Shown here: piece after piece, positions 13,875 to 13,893 of the stretch
Layout: the number at the start of each line of letters is the position of its first letter
Numbering within the stretch: position 1 is the stretch's first letter
Source: G001797105 sp964528155
GTDB lineage: Bacteria; Chloroflexota; Anaerolineae; Anaerolineales; E44-bin32
Direction: 5' to 3'
Length of the DNA stretch: 13,893 nt
Assembly (NCBI GenBank): GCA_964528155.1
Contig: CAZGRL010000095.1
Span: 1 to 13,893 of the forward strand
Position numbers and translations under genes: made by a program
Notes under the pieces: generated by a model
What the model was told of the DNA's origin: nothing
Database searches by the model: none
The model's input: only the letters and a program-made list of their open reading frames with translations

Positions 13875-13893
13875 GATCGATAGGGAAGACATC

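Larger units (their letters stand above)
13113..13893. other. Long gene-free region upstream of nuoL
   Basis: None of the open frames in these 781 bases gives a recognisable protein. Seen here are a candidate minus-strand promoter (13552-13581), perfect short hairpins at 13472-13498 (8 bp), 13517-13536 (7 bp), 13565-13577 (5 bp) and 13595-13610 (5 bp), and a 6-bp stem at 13720-13745. A G-rich block lies at 13809-13841, together with an 11-bp inverted repeat and a possible decayed plus-strand frame. The region may combine a structured nuoL leader with the remains of a mobile element. Confidence 0.6.

Noticed and set aside
1..13893. CRISPR arrays, defence islands or phage modules
   Set aside because: No regularly spaced repeats, nuclease, integrase or phage structural genes are visible; the recognisable genes are housekeeping or envelope genes.

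Overview
The window looks like a chromosomal segment of a GC-rich, aerobic or facultative Chloroflexota bacterium, probably Anaerolineae-like. The clues are extracytoplasmic proteins with Pro-Thr 'PTPT' linkers, a CIRCE-controlled groESL operon, long nuoL/nuoM genes, a small FmdB-type zinc ribbon protein and sigma-70 promoters of the TTGACA/TAGAAT type. The lineage is inferred from gene style only. One run of 10 Ns marks an assembly gap inside nuoM.

Layout. At 1-208 there is only a strong terminator hairpin. At 209-2358 lies a minus-strand groES-groEL operon with a complete promoter, a perfect CIRCE operator and an intercistronic palindrome. At 2386-5256 two paralogous membrane-anchored TPR proteins are encoded on the minus strand, upstream of groES. 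At 5257-5501 a divergent intergenic region holds a 25-bp perfect hairpin and promoter signals. At 5502-7068 a third membrane-anchored TPR-like protein is followed 4 nt later by a CopD-type membrane protein on the plus strand. At 7069-7382 there is a gene-free stretch with a possible terminator and a bulged hairpin. At 7383-8303 is ribonuclease Z. At 8304-8688 another gene-free stretch holds a G-quadruplex motif, a G9 tract, a 24-bp perfect hairpin and a good promoter. At 8689-8913 is an FmdB-type zinc ribbon protein. At 9065-13112 a minus-strand cluster runs nuoL, nuoM, acylphosphatase. The last 781 bases hold no gene I can identify, but contain a candidate promoter, several hairpins, an 11-bp inverted repeat resembling insertion-element ends, and a possible broken reading frame.

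How the genes fit together. GroES and GroEL form the HrcA-regulated chaperonin. NuoL and NuoM are proton-pumping antiporter-like subunits of respiratory complex I; neither nuoK nor nuoN adjoins them here. The three TPR proteins share a plan: charged N-terminus, single membrane anchor, Pro/Thr linker and helical repeats outside the membrane. They are the least understood part of the window. I found no CRISPR array, tRNA, rRNA, phage module or recognisable defence system. The most interesting unexplained signals are the two long hairpins sharing a GGCGGC-TKC-GCCGCC core, the TPR trio, and the structured region upstream of nuoL.
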